This document shows positions 41,123 to 50,679 of a stretch of DNA of 64,000 nt, piece after piece. The notes beneath the pieces were generated by a model. The model ran no database searches, was not told the DNA's origin, and was given only the letters and a program-made list of their open reading frames with translations. The DNA comes from an uncultured Alphaproteobacteria bacterium (GTDB lineage: Bacteria > Pseudomonadota > Alphaproteobacteria > HIMB59 > GCA-002718135). A program made the translations under genes and the position numbers. Within the stretch, counting starts at the first letter, position 1. Each line of letters opens with the position of its first letter. The stretch lies in the NCBI GenBank assembly GCA_902600225.1, contig CACKIH010000001.1:61449-125448 (forward strand), read 5' to 3'.

Positions 41123-41652
41123 TGTCAAGAATTGCAAATAGCCCAATAAAAATTTCTAAAGAAGTAGAATGCTCATTCAGAGATGGAATCTTTTCAGCTA
41201 AAGGCAAACTTGGGCAAATGCAAACTACAATAAATTCAAATTTTGATATCAATATAAATGAAGAAGAAATAAAAGTTACTTCCAATATTGAAAATAATAA
41301 AGACCCCAATTGGGGAACTACAAGAGCTATTGTTGCAAACATTATTAATGGTGTAACAAATGGTTTTACAAAAACATTAGAATTAAACGGGACTGGATAC
41401 AGAGCTAGTGTTTCTGGTTCTAAATTAAAACTAGAACTAGGTTATAGTCATGATATTAACTATGATATTCCTGCAGATGTAAAAATTGAATGTCCAAAAC
41501 AAAATTTGATTAAACTTAGTAGTATAAATAAAGAGAAGCTGGGTGCAGCAGCCGCAAAAATTAGATCATTTAGAAAACCAGAACCATTCAAAGGTAAAGG
41601 AATAAAATATACCGATGAATATATTTTTAGAAAAGAAGGTAAGAAGAAATAA
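41122..41652 (+). CDS. rplF: 50S ribosomal protein L6
   Basis: A 176-aa L6 with two repeated domains. GVTNGFTKTLELNGTGYRA and the C-terminal EPFKGKGIKYTDEYIFRKEGKKK are the family hallmarks. It is followed 3 bases later by rplR. Confidence 0.97.
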   Translation: MSRIANSPIKISKEVECSFRDGIFSAKGKLGQMQTTINSNFDININEEEIKVTSNIENNKDPNWGTTRAIVANIINGVTNGFTKTLELNGTGYRASVSGSKLKLELGYSHDINYDIPADVKIECPKQNLIKLSSINKEKLGAAAAKIRSFRKPEPFKGKGIKYTDEYIFRKEGKKK

Positions 41653-41655
41653 TTT

Positions 41656-41988
41656 ATGAAAGATAGAAAAGATAGAGTAAGATATAAAACTAGGAAAGTT
41701 TCTAAAAGAAATAGATTAAGTGTTTTTAGATCAAATAATCATTTATATGCCCAACTTATAGATGATAGTAAAGGTATTACACTTGCAAGCTCTTCATCTC
41801 TTGAAAAATCAATTAAAGATAAAAATCTACAAAGAAAAGAAATTGCTGAACTCATTGGCAAAAATATAGCAAAAAAAATCATTTCTCAAGGAATCAACAA
41901 AGTTGCTTTTGATAGAGGTAGATATAAATATCATGGGTTAATTAAAATACTTGCAGAGGCTGCAAGATCAGAGGGTCTTAATTTTTAG
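41656..41988 (+). CDS. rplR: 50S ribosomal protein L18
   Basis: A 110-aa L18 that binds 5S r[23 protein letters not shown] and the C-terminal [20 protein letters not shown] are typical; the N-terminal basic tail is short. Confidence 0.96.
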   Translation: MKDRKDRVRYKTRKVSKRNRLSVFRSNNHLYAQLIDDSKGITLASSSSLEKSIKDKNLQRKEIAELIGKNIAKKIISQGINKVAFDRGRYKYHGLIKILAEAARSEGLNF

Positions 41989-41996
41989 AGGTATAT

Positions 41997-42506
41997 ATGT
42001 TTGAGAATGATAAAAACGAGTTTAGTGAACACCTAGTAACTATTAATAGAGTTGCTAAAGTTGTAAAAGGAGGAAGAAGATTTGGATTTGCTGCTATAAT
42101 GATAGTTGGTGATAACAAAGGCAGAGTAGGAATAGGGACAGGTAAAGCAAAAGAAGTTCCTGAAGCTGTAAGAAAAGCTACAGAAAATGCTAAAACTAAA
42201 ATGATTAGAGTACACTTGAAAGAAAATAGAACAATTCATCATGATATTGTTGGACGTTTTGGTGCTGGTAAAGTAATTTTAAGAGCAGCTGCACCAGGAA
42301 CTGGTATTATCGCAGGAGGTCCTATGAGAGCACTCTTTGAGTCTCTTGGAATTAAAGATGTTGTAGCCAAATCTACTGGCACATCTAATCCACATAACAT
42401 GTTAAAAGCTACGTTAAATGCATTTAAGATATCTGAATCTCCAAAGTCAGTTGCTGCAAAAAGATCAAAAAAAATAAATGAAATAACCTCTAGTAAGAAT
42501 AGTTAA
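41997..42506 (+). CDS. rpsE: 30S ribosomal protein S5
   Basis: A 169-aa S5 near the mRNA entry and decoding centre. [20 protein letters not shown] followed by [20 protein letters not shown], and [20 protein letters not shown], are conserved. It is followed 2 bases later directly by rplO; the usual rpmD (L30) gene is not there. Confidence 0.97.
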   Translation: MFENDKNEFSEHLVTINRVAKVVKGGRRFGFAAIMIVGDNKGRVGIGTGKAKEVPEAVRKATENAKTKMIRVHLKENRTIHHDIVGRFGAGKVILRAAAPGTGIIAGGPMRALFESLGIKDVVAKSTGTSNPHNMLKATLNAFKISESPKSVAAKRSKKINEITSSKNS

Positions 42507-42508
42507 AC

Positions 42509-42967
42509 ATGAGAATTAATGAATTAAAATCACCTCGAAGCTCTAGCAAGCAAAAAAAGAGAAAGGGAAGAGGCTCAGGCTCTGGACTAGGAAAAACTGC
42601 TGGAAGAGGTGTTAAAGGTCAAAAATCGAGATCCGGCGTTTCTATTAACGGCTTTGAAGGTGGACAAATGCCTATTTATAGACGCTTACCAAAAAGAGGG
42701 TTTAAAAACAATTTTAGAATAAAAACTCAAAGTATTAGTTTCAATATGTTAAATAATATAATTAAAAAATATAACCTTGATCCTACTGCAATTAAAGAAG
42801 ATGAACTATTTAACAAAAAAATTTTTAAAAGATCAAAAGGAAGTTTAAAACTTCTTAATGTCGGAGAACCAACTAAATCAACTAATTTAGAAATTTCTTA
42901 TGCTTCCAAAAAGGCTGTAGAAGTTTTAGAAAAATTAGGTGGCAAAATTAAACTCACAAAGAAATAA
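42509..42967 (+). CDS. rplO: 50S ribosomal protein L15
   Basis: A 152-aa L15. The basic N-terminal region ([20 protein letters not shown] and [18 protein letters not shown]) is diagnostic. It directly precedes secY with no gap, the normal spc-operon order. Confidence 0.97.
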   Translation: MRINELKSPRSSSKQKKRKGRGSGSGLGKTAGRGVKGQKSRSGVSINGFEGGQMPIYRRLPKRGFKNNFRIKTQSISFNMLNNIIKKYNLDPTAIKEDELFNKKIFKRSKGSLKLLNVGEPTKSTNLEISYASKKAVEVLEKLGGKIKLTKK

Positions 42968-44308
42968 ATGGCAACAGCTGCAGACAGATTAGCTAACAAC
43001 TTAAACTTTGGAGCTTTAGGCAAGGCAAGGGAATTAAGACAAAGACTATTATTTACTTTAGGGGCATTAATTATCTTTCGTTTAGGTACATTTCTACCCA
43101 TACCAGGTATTAATCCATTAGCTTTACAACAATTTTTCGAACAACAATCGTCAGGTATTTTAGGTATTTTTGATACATTTTCTGGAGGCGCACTTGGTAG
43201 AATGGGAATTTTCGCCCTCGGTGTTATGCCTTATATATCTTCATCAATAATAATGACCTTAATGCAATCTGCAATTCCTTATCTTAAATCTTTAAAAGAA
43301 CAGGGATCAAAAGGGAGAAGGCAACTTCTACAAATTACTAGATATGTAACAGTTTTAATTGCAGCAGTTCAAGGATATGGAGTATCTATTGGTCTAGAAT
43401 CAATGCAAACAACATATGGAAATATTGTTTTCGAACCTGGTTTATTTTTTAGATTAACTACAGTAATAACTCTTGTAGGAGGAACAATTTTCCTCATGTG
43501 GTTGGGCGAACAAATTTCTTCAAGAGGTGTAGGAAATGGAATTTCACTAATTATAACTGCAGGAATAATTGCTAATCTCCCAAGTGCATTTGTAAGTACT
43601 TTACAATTGGGTAGAACAGGAGAATTAAGTATTGCGTTTATTTTAGGAATATTAATTCTTATACTTCTTTTAATTATATTTATAGTTTTTGTTGAAAAAG
43701 CTCAAAGACGTTTGCCAGTTCAATATCCAAAAAGACAAGTTGGAAATAAAATTTATGGCGGTCAAAGCTCACATCTGCCTTTAAAAATCAATACTGCTGG
43801 TGTTATTCCTGTTATTTTTGCATCATCTATTCTTCTTCTTCCAAATACTATGTCTGGATTTGGCGCTGGATCATCTAGTGATATTTTTCTTTTTATCTCA
43901 AGTTATTTAGGCAGAGGTCAGCCATTGTATTTAGCATTATACGCAGCAATGATAATATTTTTTGGATTTTTCTATACATCTATTGTTTTTAATCCAGATG
44001 AACAAGCAGAAAATCTCAGAAACTATGGAGGTTTTATTCCAGGTATAAGACCAGGAGAAAATACTGCAAAATATATAGAGTTTGTATTAGTAAGACTAAC
44101 TACTATAGGAACTATTTATTTAACATTTGTAGCTCTTTTGCCGGAATTCCTATTATCAAGAACCTCAATTCCTTTTTATCTTGGAGGTACAGCATTATTA
44201 ATTGTAGTTGTAGTAATGATAGACTTTATTACCCAAGTACAATCACATCTATTCCAACATCAATATGAAGGTTTACTGAAAAAAACTAAGTTAAAAGGCA
44301 GAAGGTAG
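42968..44308 (+). CDS. secY: Preprotein translocase subunit SecY
   Basis: A 446-aa, ten-helix core of the Sec channel. Motifs include RLGTFLPIPGINP, GIFALGVMPYISSSIIMTL (plug and helix 2 region), GVGNGISLIITAGI and the cytoplasmic loop YGGFIPGIRPGENT. It works with SecE encoded 23 kb upstream. It is followed one base later by adk, as in other alphaproteobacteria. Confidence 0.98.
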   Translation: MATAADRLANNLNFGALGKARELRQRLLFTLGALIIFRLGTFLPIPGINPLALQQFFEQQSSGILGIFDTFSGGALGRMGIFALGVMPYISSSIIMTLMQSAIPYLKSLKEQGSKGRRQLLQITRYVTVLIAAVQGYGVSIGLESMQTTYGNIVFEPGLFFRLTTVITLVGGTIFLMWLGEQISSRGVGNGISLIITAGIIANLPSAFVSTLQLGRTGELSIAFILGILILILLLIIFIVFVEKAQRRLPVQYPKRQVGNKIYGGQSSHLPLKINTAGVIPVIFASSILLLPNTMSGFGAGSSSDIFLFISSYLGRGQPLYLALYAAMIIFFGFFYTSIVFNPDEQAENLRNYGGFIPGIRPGENTAKYIEFVLVRLTTIGTIYLTFVALLPEFLLSRTSIPFYLGGTALLIVVVVMIDFITQVQSHLFQHQYEGLLKKTKLKGRR

Positions 44309-44309
44309 A

Positions 44310-44882
44310 TTGAAAAAAATCATTTTTTTCGGCCCTCCAGGAGCAGGAAAGGGTACACAGGCTAAAATAATCTCAAAGTTTTTAAATATTTCCCACCTTT
44401 CAACAGGTGACATCTTAAGAAAAAAATTGTTAGATAATGATGATTTATCAAAAAAATTACAATCAATTATGTCTTCAGGTAATTTAGTTTCAGATGATAT
44501 TCTTAATTCCATTGTATCTTCAAGGTTAACAAATGAAACAGACAAAGGTTTTATACTAGACGGTTACCCAAGAACTTTAGCACAATCAGAATTTCTAAAT
44601 AATTTTTTTTTAGAGACTTACACCTCTTTAGATTATATTTTTGATATTCAAATAAATTTTGAAATCCTTAAAAATAGAATAATAAAAAGATCCTTAGAAG
44701 AAGGTAGAGAGGACGATAATATAAATGTTATAGAAACAAGATATAATGAATATATTAATTCTACTCAGAAAGTTTCAAATATTTACAAACACAATTTTTC
44801 ATCTATTTTTTATGAAATAGATGGGTCTCAACAAATTCAAGAAATAACTAAAAAAATTAAAGATATTTTAAAAAAATCATGA
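44310..44882 (+). CDS. adk: Adenylate kinase (short type)
   Basis: A 190-aa adenylate kinase. The P-loop GPPGAGKGTQ is at residues 8-17, with LSTGDILR and FILDGYPRTLAQSEFL following. The LID is short (RSLEEGREDD) and lacks the zinc-binding Cys set, which makes this the short variant. The start is TTG, one base after secY, so it is co-transcribed. It balances AMP, ADP and ATP in the cytoplasm. Confidence 0.95.
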   Translation: MKKIIFFGPPGAGKGTQAKIISKFLNISHLSTGDILRKKLLDNDDLSKKLQSIMSSGNLVSDDILNSIVSSRLTNETDKGFILDGYPRTLAQSEFLNNFFLETYTSLDYIFDIQINFEILKNRIIKRSLEEGREDDNINVIETRYNEYINSTQKVSNIYKHNFSSIFYEIDGSQQIQEITKKIKDILKKS

Positions 44883-44911
44883 AAAACAGCCAAAATTTCA
44901 TATATCTTTTC

Positions 44912-44941
44912 TTGACTAATTACATGATTATCATGTATTCA
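44912..44941 (+). promoter_or_regulatory. Candidate promoter with internal palindrome, upstream of rpsM
   Basis: TTGACT (44912-44917), an 18-base spacer and TATTCA (44936-44941) lie in the 87-base gap before rpsM. The spacer is almost filled by a perfect inverted repeat TACATGAT-T-ATCATGTA (44921-44937), which is operator-like. A one-base loop makes it a poor terminator. The layout resembles the promoter-like site before tRNA-Tyr. Confidence 0.45.
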
Positions 44942-44969
44942 CCCTCATTCATTTTTTTTGGATTTCATT

Positions 44970-45350
44970 ATGGCTAGAATTTCAGGTGTCAATATTCCCA
45001 CAAATAAGAAAGTAAACATAGCGCTTACATATATTTTTGGAATAGGGAAAAAGATAGCTATGGATATTTGCAATAATGCGTCAATAGACACTTCTAAACG
45101 TGTAAGTGAACTTAATGAAGAAGAGGTAAATAAAATAAGAGATTTAATTGATAAAGATTATTCTGTGGAAGGTGATCTAAGACGAAAAATATCTTTAGAT
45201 ATAAAAAGGCTTAATGATTTAGGTTGTTATAGAGGTCTTCGTCATCGAAAAAAATTACCAGTTAGAGGACAAAGAACTCATACTAATGCAAGAACCAGAA
45301 AAGGTAAGGCAGTTGCTATTGCTGGAAAGAAAAAGGTTACAAAAGGCTAA
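44970..45350 (+). CDS. rpsM: 30S ribosomal protein S13
   Basis: A 126-aa S13 ([15 protein letters not shown]) of the small-subunit head. [14 protein letters not shown] and the C-terminal [20 protein letters not shown] are conserved. The ATG at 44970 is preferred over a TTG at 44958. It opens the alpha operon (rpsM, rpsK, rpoA, rplQ) after its own candidate promoter. rpmJ and infA are not in the gap before it. Confidence 0.97.
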   Translation: MARISGVNIPTNKKVNIALTYIFGIGKKIAMDICNNASIDTSKRVSELNEEEVNKIRDLIDKDYSVEGDLRRKISLDIKRLNDLGCYRGLRHRKKLPVRGQRTHTNARTRKGKAVAIAGKKKVTKG

Positions 45351-45351
45351 A

Positions 45352-45732
45352 ATGGTAGAGAAAAAAAAATCAAAAAACAAAAAGAAATTCTCTTCTGGTG
45401 TAGCACACATAGTTTCTTCATTTAACAACACCATTATTACAATTACTGATGATAAAGGAAATGCATTAGCATGGTCCTCCTCAGGGCATAAAGGATTTAA
45501 AGGATCAAGAAAGTCTACACCTTATGCTGCCCAAATAGCAGCAGAAGATGTAGGTAATAAAGCAAAAGAATATGGTATAAAAAATCTTAAGGTAGAAGTA
45601 TCGGGTCCAGGTTCGGGACGAGAGTCTGCTCTAAGATCATTACAATCTATTGGTTACGTGATTACTTCAATCAAAGATGTAACTCCAATACCTCATAATG
45701 GTTGTAGGCCGAGAAAAAGAAGAAGAGTTTAA
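45352..45732 (+). CDS. rpsK: 30S ribosomal protein S11
   Basis: A 126-aa S11 of the platform. It begins [19 protein letters not shown] when started at the ATG at 45352; a start at 45286 would lie inside rps[21 protein letters not shown] and [18 protein letters not shown] are typical. Confidence 0.97.
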   Translation: MVEKKKSKNKKKFSSGVAHIVSSFNNTIITITDDKGNALAWSSSGHKGFKGSRKSTPYAAQIAAEDVGNKAKEYGIKNLKVEVSGPGSGRESALRSLQSIGYVITSIKDVTPIPHNGCRPRKRRRV

Positions 45733-45748
45733 AAAAAGGAGTATTTAG

Positions 45749-46771
45749 GTGTTACAAAAAAACTGGAGTGAATTAATTAAACCAACAAAGATGGAAGTCA
45801 ATGTAGATGAAAGTAATGGAAGAATTGGTAAGCTTATAGCTGAACCTTTAGAAAGAGGATTTGGCTTAACTTTAGGGAACTCTATTAGAAGGGTTTTATT
45901 ATCTTCATTGCAAGGAGCTGCTATTACTTCAGTTAAAATCAAAGGAGTCGTACATGAATTTTCTACAATTCCTGGAGTTAAAGAAGATCTAACTGATATA
46001 CTCTTAAATCTAAAATCAATAGCTGTAAAAGTACATTCACCTGGTTTAAAAAAAATGTATATTAAATCATCAGGGTCTGGTGAAATTAGAGCAGGTAATT
46101 TTGAAACTGACTCTGAAACAGAAATTATGAATCCAGATCAGCTTGTTATGACACTTGATTCTAATGCTGATGTAGAAATTGAAGCAAACATTGAAACAGG
46201 AAAAGGTTATGTTACTGCAGAAGTTGCTGAAGATGAAAATAAAAATATTGGAGAAATTAAATTAGATGCAATGTTTAGTCCTGTTGTTAAAGCTTCTTAT
46301 AAAATTGAGAACAGTAGGGTTGGTCAAGTAACTGATTTTGATAAGTTGGTTTTTGAAGTTGAAACTAACGGTGCAATTTCACCTGATGATGCTATAGCTC
46401 TAGCAGCAAGAATTTTACAGGATCAGCTTCAACCATTTATCAATTTTGATGAACCTGAAGTTTTACCTGATCAATCTAAAGCAGAAAGTTTATCATTTAA
46501 TTCAAATTTATTAAAAAAAGTAGAAGAGTTAGAGTTATCTGTTAGATCTGCAAACTGTTTAAAGAATGATAATATAATTTATATAGGCGATCTTGTGCAA
46601 AAATCAGAATCAGAAATGCTAAGAACTCCTAACTTTGGTAGAAAATCCCTGAATGAAATTAAAGAGGTTCTGCAACAAATGGAACTAAATTTGGGTATGT
46701 CAGTCCCTGATTGGCCGCCAGAAAATATTGATGATTTGGCTAAAAAATATGAGGACCCATTTAATAAATAA
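45749..46771 (+). CDS. rpoA: DNA-directed RNA polymerase subunit alpha
   Basis: A 340-aa alpha subunit. The N-terminal domain dimerises and assembles beta and beta' ([20 protein letters not shown]). The C-terminal domain (from about 250; [20 protein letters not shown], then [18 protein letters not shown]) contacts UP elements and activators. The start is GTG with AAAGGAG upstream. Confidence 0.98.
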   Translation: MLQKNWSELIKPTKMEVNVDESNGRIGKLIAEPLERGFGLTLGNSIRRVLLSSLQGAAITSVKIKGVVHEFSTIPGVKEDLTDILLNLKSIAVKVHSPGLKKMYIKSSGSGEIRAGNFETDSETEIMNPDQLVMTLDSNADVEIEANIETGKGYVTAEVAEDENKNIGEIKLDAMFSPVVKASYKIENSRVGQVTDFDKLVFEVETNGAISPDDAIALAARILQDQLQPFINFDEPEVLPDQSKAESLSFNSNLLKKVEELELSVRSANCLKNDNIIYIGDLVQKSESEMLRTPNFGRKSLNEIKEVLQQMELNLGMSVPDWPPENIDDLAKKYEDPFNK

Positions 46772-46776
46772 AATAA

Positions 46777-47214
46777 ATGAAACACAATATTAAAAATAAA
46801 AAACTCAACAAAACATCTTCACATAGAAAAGCAATGTTTATGAATATGTCCAATGCTCTTATTAAGCATGAACAGATAACTACTACACTGGTAAAAGCTA
46901 AAGAGCTAAGGAGATTTGTTGAGAAAATTGTTACTCTAGGAAAAAAAGGCAATCTAATCTCTAGAAGAAAAATTATTTCAACACTTAAAGATAATAAAAT
47001 GGCACAAAAAGTTTTTGATATATTAGCTGATAGATACAAAAATAGATCCGGTGGTTATACTCGAATTATTAAATTGGGTAATAGATTTGGTGATAATGCA
47101 CCTACAGCTGTTATTGAATTTGTAGATAGAGATGAAAATGCCAAAGGTCTCGATAGTGGACCTGTCTTAGAAAAAAAATCTACTGAAGAAGTAGAGGAAC
47201 AACCTCAAGCTTAA
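46777..47214 (+). CDS. rplQ: 50S ribosomal protein L17
   Basis: A 145-aa L17 that ends the alpha operon. [20 protein letters not shown] and [20 protein letters not shown] are typical. The C-terminal acidic tail (about 125-145, [13 protein letters not shown]) extends beyond the E. coli protein, as in other alphaproteobacteria. Confidence 0.97.
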   Translation: MKHNIKNKKLNKTSSHRKAMFMNMSNALIKHEQITTTLVKAKELRRFVEKIVTLGKKGNLISRRKIISTLKDNKMAQKVFDILADRYKNRSGGYTRIIKLGNRFGDNAPTAVIEFVDRDENAKGLDSGPVLEKKSTEEVEEQPQA

Positions 47215-47219
47215 ATATA

Positions 47220-47588
47220 TTGTTTAACTTAATCTTAGTCGCCACTGGTGGTGCATTAGGAGCAATAATAAGATATCTTTTAACAAATATCAGCAAATCT
47301 TTGTTTGCATCAAGTATTTACGGAACCATTTCTGTAAATATTATAGGTTCTTTTTTAATAGGATATTTTATAACATCTAATATTGGAAACAATTTATCTG
47401 AAAATTTTATTAAGTTTTTTTTAATCATTGGTCTTTTAGGTTCTTTTACAACTTTTTCTGCATTTTCTTTTGAAGTAGTTGAACTAATAAATTCAAAAAA
47501 ATATATTTCTTCTTTTACTTATATTTTTATTTCCATTTTTATATGTATAATGTTTGCATATTTAGGAACCTTATTAAATAAGTTTTGA
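47220..47588 (+). CDS. crcB: Fluoride-specific ion channel CrcB/Fluc
   Basis: A 122-aa, four-helix protein that lets fluoride leave the cell as a dual-topology dimer. GGALGAIIRYLL, GTISVNIIGSFLIGYF and GLLGSFTTFSAFSFE are the diagnostic motifs, the last including the conserved TTFS stretch. TTG start, 5 bases after rplQ. crcB followed by a pseudouridine synthase is a known alphaproteobacterial pair. Confidence 0.93.
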   Translation: MFNLILVATGGALGAIIRYLLTNISKSLFASSIYGTISVNIIGSFLIGYFITSNIGNNLSENFIKFFLIIGLLGSFTTFSAFSFEVVELINSKKYISSFTYIFISIFICIMFAYLGTLLNKF

Positions 47589-47589
47589 T

Positions 47590-48504
47590 TTGATTAAAAA
47601 TATTAAAATCTTAAATAATTTGAATCTTAGATTAGATAAATATCTTAAAAATAAATATACTTCTTTGACTCAGGGATTCATTGAGAAAAATATTAGAAAA
47701 AAAAATATTTTAATTAATAACTCAACTACAAAAGCGAACTATCTAGTTAAACTTAATGATAATCTTAAAATATTAAATTTTCATGAAACACTCTATAAAA
47801 ATAAGATAATTTTTAAAAAAAACATAAAAGTATCTAAAGAAATTTTAGTTGAATTCAAAAGATCAATAAAATTTGAAAACAATGATTTTATTGTTTTAAA
47901 TAAATGGTCACAAATTGCTACTCAAGGTGGAAGTAAAATAAATATTTCAATAGACGACATAATAAAAAATATTAATTCACAATATAGGTTAGTACATAGA
48001 CTAGATAAAGAAACATCAGGACTTCTTTTAATTGCTAAAAATCTTAATTTTGCAAAAAAGATATCTCATCTTTTCAAACAAAAAGAAATTACTAAATACT
48101 ATATTGCTTTATGTGAAGGAAATCCAAAAAATAATTATTCTCAAGTTAAATTAGAAATTAAAAATAAAAAACTTAAAATTGAAAATACTATAACAAATTA
48201 TAAATTGTTAAATAAAAATAAAGGTATATCTTCAATTTTATTCAATCCGCAAACTGGAAAAACTCATCAACTTAGAATAGTATCTAAAAATCTTGGATGT
48301 CCAATAATTGGGGATAATAAATATAATATTCAATCTAAGTATACTAAAGAAAATTTAATGTTACACGCTTTTGCTTTAAAATTTAAAATTAATACTAAGA
48401 AGTTTGAATTTATTTCAAATTTACCAGATCACTTTATAAGCTTAGTAAAAAAAAATAACTTAAAAATTAGTAAAGATTTAAAAAAGTATTTAGATAGTTT
48501 TTAA
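47590..48504 (+). CDS. RluC/RluD-type 23S rRNA pseudouridine synthase
   Basis: A 304-aa RluA-superfamily enzyme. An S4-like segment is near the N terminus (NLRLDKYLKNKYTSLTQGF), and the catalytic motif HRLDKETSG (136-144, Asp139) and FNPQTGKTHQLRI follow. RluC and RluD are hard to separate here; the crcB neighbour suggests RluC. The start is TTG, one base after crcB. The 3' end overlaps the convergent lipB gene by 15 bases. Confidence 0.9.
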   Translation: MIKNIKILNNLNLRLDKYLKNKYTSLTQGFIEKNIRKKNILINNSTTKANYLVKLNDNLKILNFHETLYKNKIIFKKNIKVSKEILVEFKRSIKFENNDFIVLNKWSQIATQGGSKINISIDDIIKNINSQYRLVHRLDKETSGLLLIAKNLNFAKKISHLFKQKEITKYYIALCEGNPKNNYSQVKLEIKNKKLKIENTITNYKLLNKNKGISSILFNPQTGKTHQLRIVSKNLGCPIIGDNKYNIQSKYTKENLMLHAFALKFKINTKKFEFISNLPDHFISLVKKNNLKISKDLKKYLDSF

Positions 48505-49137
48505 TTTTTCTAAAAAAATTTTTTTAAATTTATTATCAAATTCAGATTGTTCTAATTCAATACCTAATTCTTCCATTGATGTATTTTTATAATCTTTTAA
48601 ACCACAAGAATGAATATAATTATAATATCTAAGATCAGGGTTAATATTAAAACTTAACCCATGGTATGTAATCCATTTTTTAATCCGTAATCCGATTGCG
48701 CCAATTTTTTTTTCTTTATCAAATGAAATATTGTTATTTTTAGTTACCCAAATACCCACCCTGTCTTTGAAAGCCTGTGCTTCAATATTATAGTTTGCTA
48801 AAAAGGAAATAAGAGAATTTTCAATTATGGTAATAAATTTTCTAATATCTTTATTTTTATTATTTAAATTTAACATAAAATATACAATTCTTTGACCAGG
48901 ACCATGATAAGTTGTTTTTCCTCCACGATTGGATTTTATAACATCTATAAGATCTGATTTTAATATCTCTTCTTTTGAGGCACTTGTTCCTTGAGTAAAA
49001 ACATGATTATGATTTAGAAACCATAATAATTCATTAGAATTATTATTTATTATTTTATCAACTCTAGATTCCATATACTTTACCGCTTCTTCATAATTTA
49101 CTTCACTATTAGATATTTTAATCTCAAACTGTTTCAT
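48490..49137 (-). CDS. lipB: Lipoyl(octanoyl) transferase
   Basis: A 215-aa LipB that moves octanoate from ACP to lipoyl domains. RGGKTTYHGPGQ (71-82), K144 in KIGAIGLRIKKWITYHG and C178 in HSCGL are the catalytic features. LipA is not in the window. It is convergent with the pseudouridine synthase and its start faces tRNA-Leu across a 58-base gap. Confidence 0.94.
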   Translation of the reverse strand: MKQFEIKISNSEVNYEEAVKYMESRVDKIINNNSNELLWFLNHNHVFTQGTSASKEEILKSDLIDVIKSNRGGKTTYHGPGQRIVYFMLNLNNKNKDIRKFITIIENSLISFLANYNIEAQAFKDRVGIWVTKNNNISFDKEKKIGAIGLRIKKWITYHGLSFNINPDLRYYNYIHSCGLKDYKNTSMEELGIELEQSEFDNKFKKIFLEKLKTI

Positions 49138-49195
49138 CTGTATTTAACTTTATTGATAGTTAATATCCTATCTGATATTTAATTCTACTATATAT

Positions 49196-49282
49196 GCGGC
49201 TGTGGCGGAATTGGTATACGCGCAGCGTTGAGGTCGCTGTGGGATTTATCCTGTGGAAGTTCAAGTCTTCTCAGCCGCACCA
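49196..49282 (+). tRNA. tRNA-Leu (anticodon GAG)
   Basis: An 87-base class II tRNA. The acceptor stem GCGGCTG/CAGCCGC is closed, the anticodon stem CAGCG/CGCTG carries the loop TTGAGGT (GAG, reading CTC/CTT), a long variable arm is present, and the CCA is encoded. Its end is only 6 bases before the mgtE start codon. Confidence 0.96.
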
Positions 49283-49288
49283 ATTTGT

Positions 49289-50656
49289 ATGGAAGAAATT
49301 ATTATAAAAAAAGATCAGGATTCTTCATCTAAATCTGTTGAACTAGTATCTGATTATTTAGAAAATTATAAATATGATAAAGTTTTATCGTATTTAAAAG
49401 ATATTCATAATGCTGATATTGCAGATATTCTTCAAAATTTAGATCCAGTTTTACGATTAAGTCTTTTGAATATAATTGATAGGGATTTTGATCCTGAAAT
49501 ATTAACTTATTTAAATGATAGTGTTAGAGAAGAAATAATAGAAACTTTGGATATAAAACAATTAGCTAATAATGCTAAAAGTTTAGATACTGATGATGCT
49601 GTCGACTTAGCAGAAGATTTAGAAGAAAAAGATCAGACTATATTCTTAGAAAATTTAGATAAAGAAGAACGCACACTAGTTGAAGAAGGATTAAAGTATC
49701 CTGAAGATTCTGCTGGAAGATTAATGCAAAGACAATTTGTTGCTGTCAATCAATCATGGAATGTTGGTCAAGCAATTGATTATTTGAGAAAGAATAAAGC
49801 AAAACTACCTGAAGATTTCTATGATATTTATTTAATTAATAATAACCAAGAAGCAAAAGGTGTTGTTCCATTAGGAAGGTTAATGGGTTCAAAAAGAGAA
49901 GTAGAATTAAATTCGATAACAAATAAAGAATTAAGATTAATTGATCTAAATACAGATCAGGAAGATGTAGCCTTATTATTTAATAAATACGGATTGGTCA
50001 GTGCACCTGTTATCAATAATCGAAAAAAAATTATTGGATCTATTACAGTTGATGATGTTGTTGAGGTTATAGAAGAAGAAAGAGAGGAAGACATTTTAAA
50101 GCTTGGAGGTGTTGATCATACAGATTTATATGAGTCAGTTATTTCTACAACAAAATCAAGAATTTCCTGGTTAATTGTAAATCTAATGACAGCGGTGGTA
50201 GCTTCAATAGTTATTGGTTTTTTTGAAGCTGCTATAGAAAAAGTAGTAGCTTTAGCAATTTTAATGCCAATAGTATCCTCTATGGGCGCTAATGCTGGTA
50301 CTCAAACTTTAACAGTTGCAGTAAGAGCCATTGCTGTGAAAGAATTAACAACTAGTAATGCGATAAAAATAATAATCAAAGAAACTCTCATTGGTGGTAT
50401 AAATGGTATCATATTTGCTATCATAATATCTTTAATTTCAATTTATTGGTTTGATAATTTGCTCTTGGGTTTAATAATAGGTCTTGCTATGATATTAAAC
50501 TTACTAATTGCTGGGTTTTCAGGAATTGTAATACCGCTAGTTTTAGATAAGCTTAAAATTGATCCTGCTTTAGCATCTGCAGTAATTTTGACTACAATAA
50601 CAGATGTATTTGGCTTCCTTTCTTTTCTTGGATTAGCAACTTTATTTTTGATATGA
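49289..50656 (+). CDS. mgtE: Magnesium transporter MgtE
   Basis: A 455-aa Mg2+ channel. It has an N-terminal cytoplasmic helical domain (about 1-125, DIHNADIADILQNLDP), two CBS domains (about 130-260), and five C-terminal membrane helices with VSSMGANAGTQTLTVAVRAI. The ATG at 49289 is chosen because an earlier in-frame start at 49253 lies inside tRNA-Leu. The N and CBS domains normally sense Mg2+ and gate the pore. Confidence 0.93.
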   Translation: MEEIIIKKDQDSSSKSVELVSDYLENYKYDKVLSYLKDIHNADIADILQNLDPVLRLSLLNIIDRDFDPEILTYLNDSVREEIIETLDIKQLANNAKSLDTDDAVDLAEDLEEKDQTIFLENLDKEERTLVEEGLKYPEDSAGRLMQRQFVAVNQSWNVGQAIDYLRKNKAKLPEDFYDIYLINNNQEAKGVVPLGRLMGSKREVELNSITNKELRLIDLNTDQEDVALLFNKYGLVSAPVINNRKKIIGSITVDDVVEVIEEEREEDILKLGGVDHTDLYESVISTTKSRISWLIVNLMTAVVASIVIGFFEAAIEKVVALAILMPIVSSMGANAGTQTLTVAVRAIAVKELTTSNAIKIIIKETLIGGINGIIFAIIISLISIYWFDNLLLGLIIGLAMILNLLIAGFSGIVIPLVLDKLKIDPALASAVILTTITDVFGFLSFLGLATLFLI

Positions 50657-50679
50657 TCTGACCTATTTAAGTTAAACCA

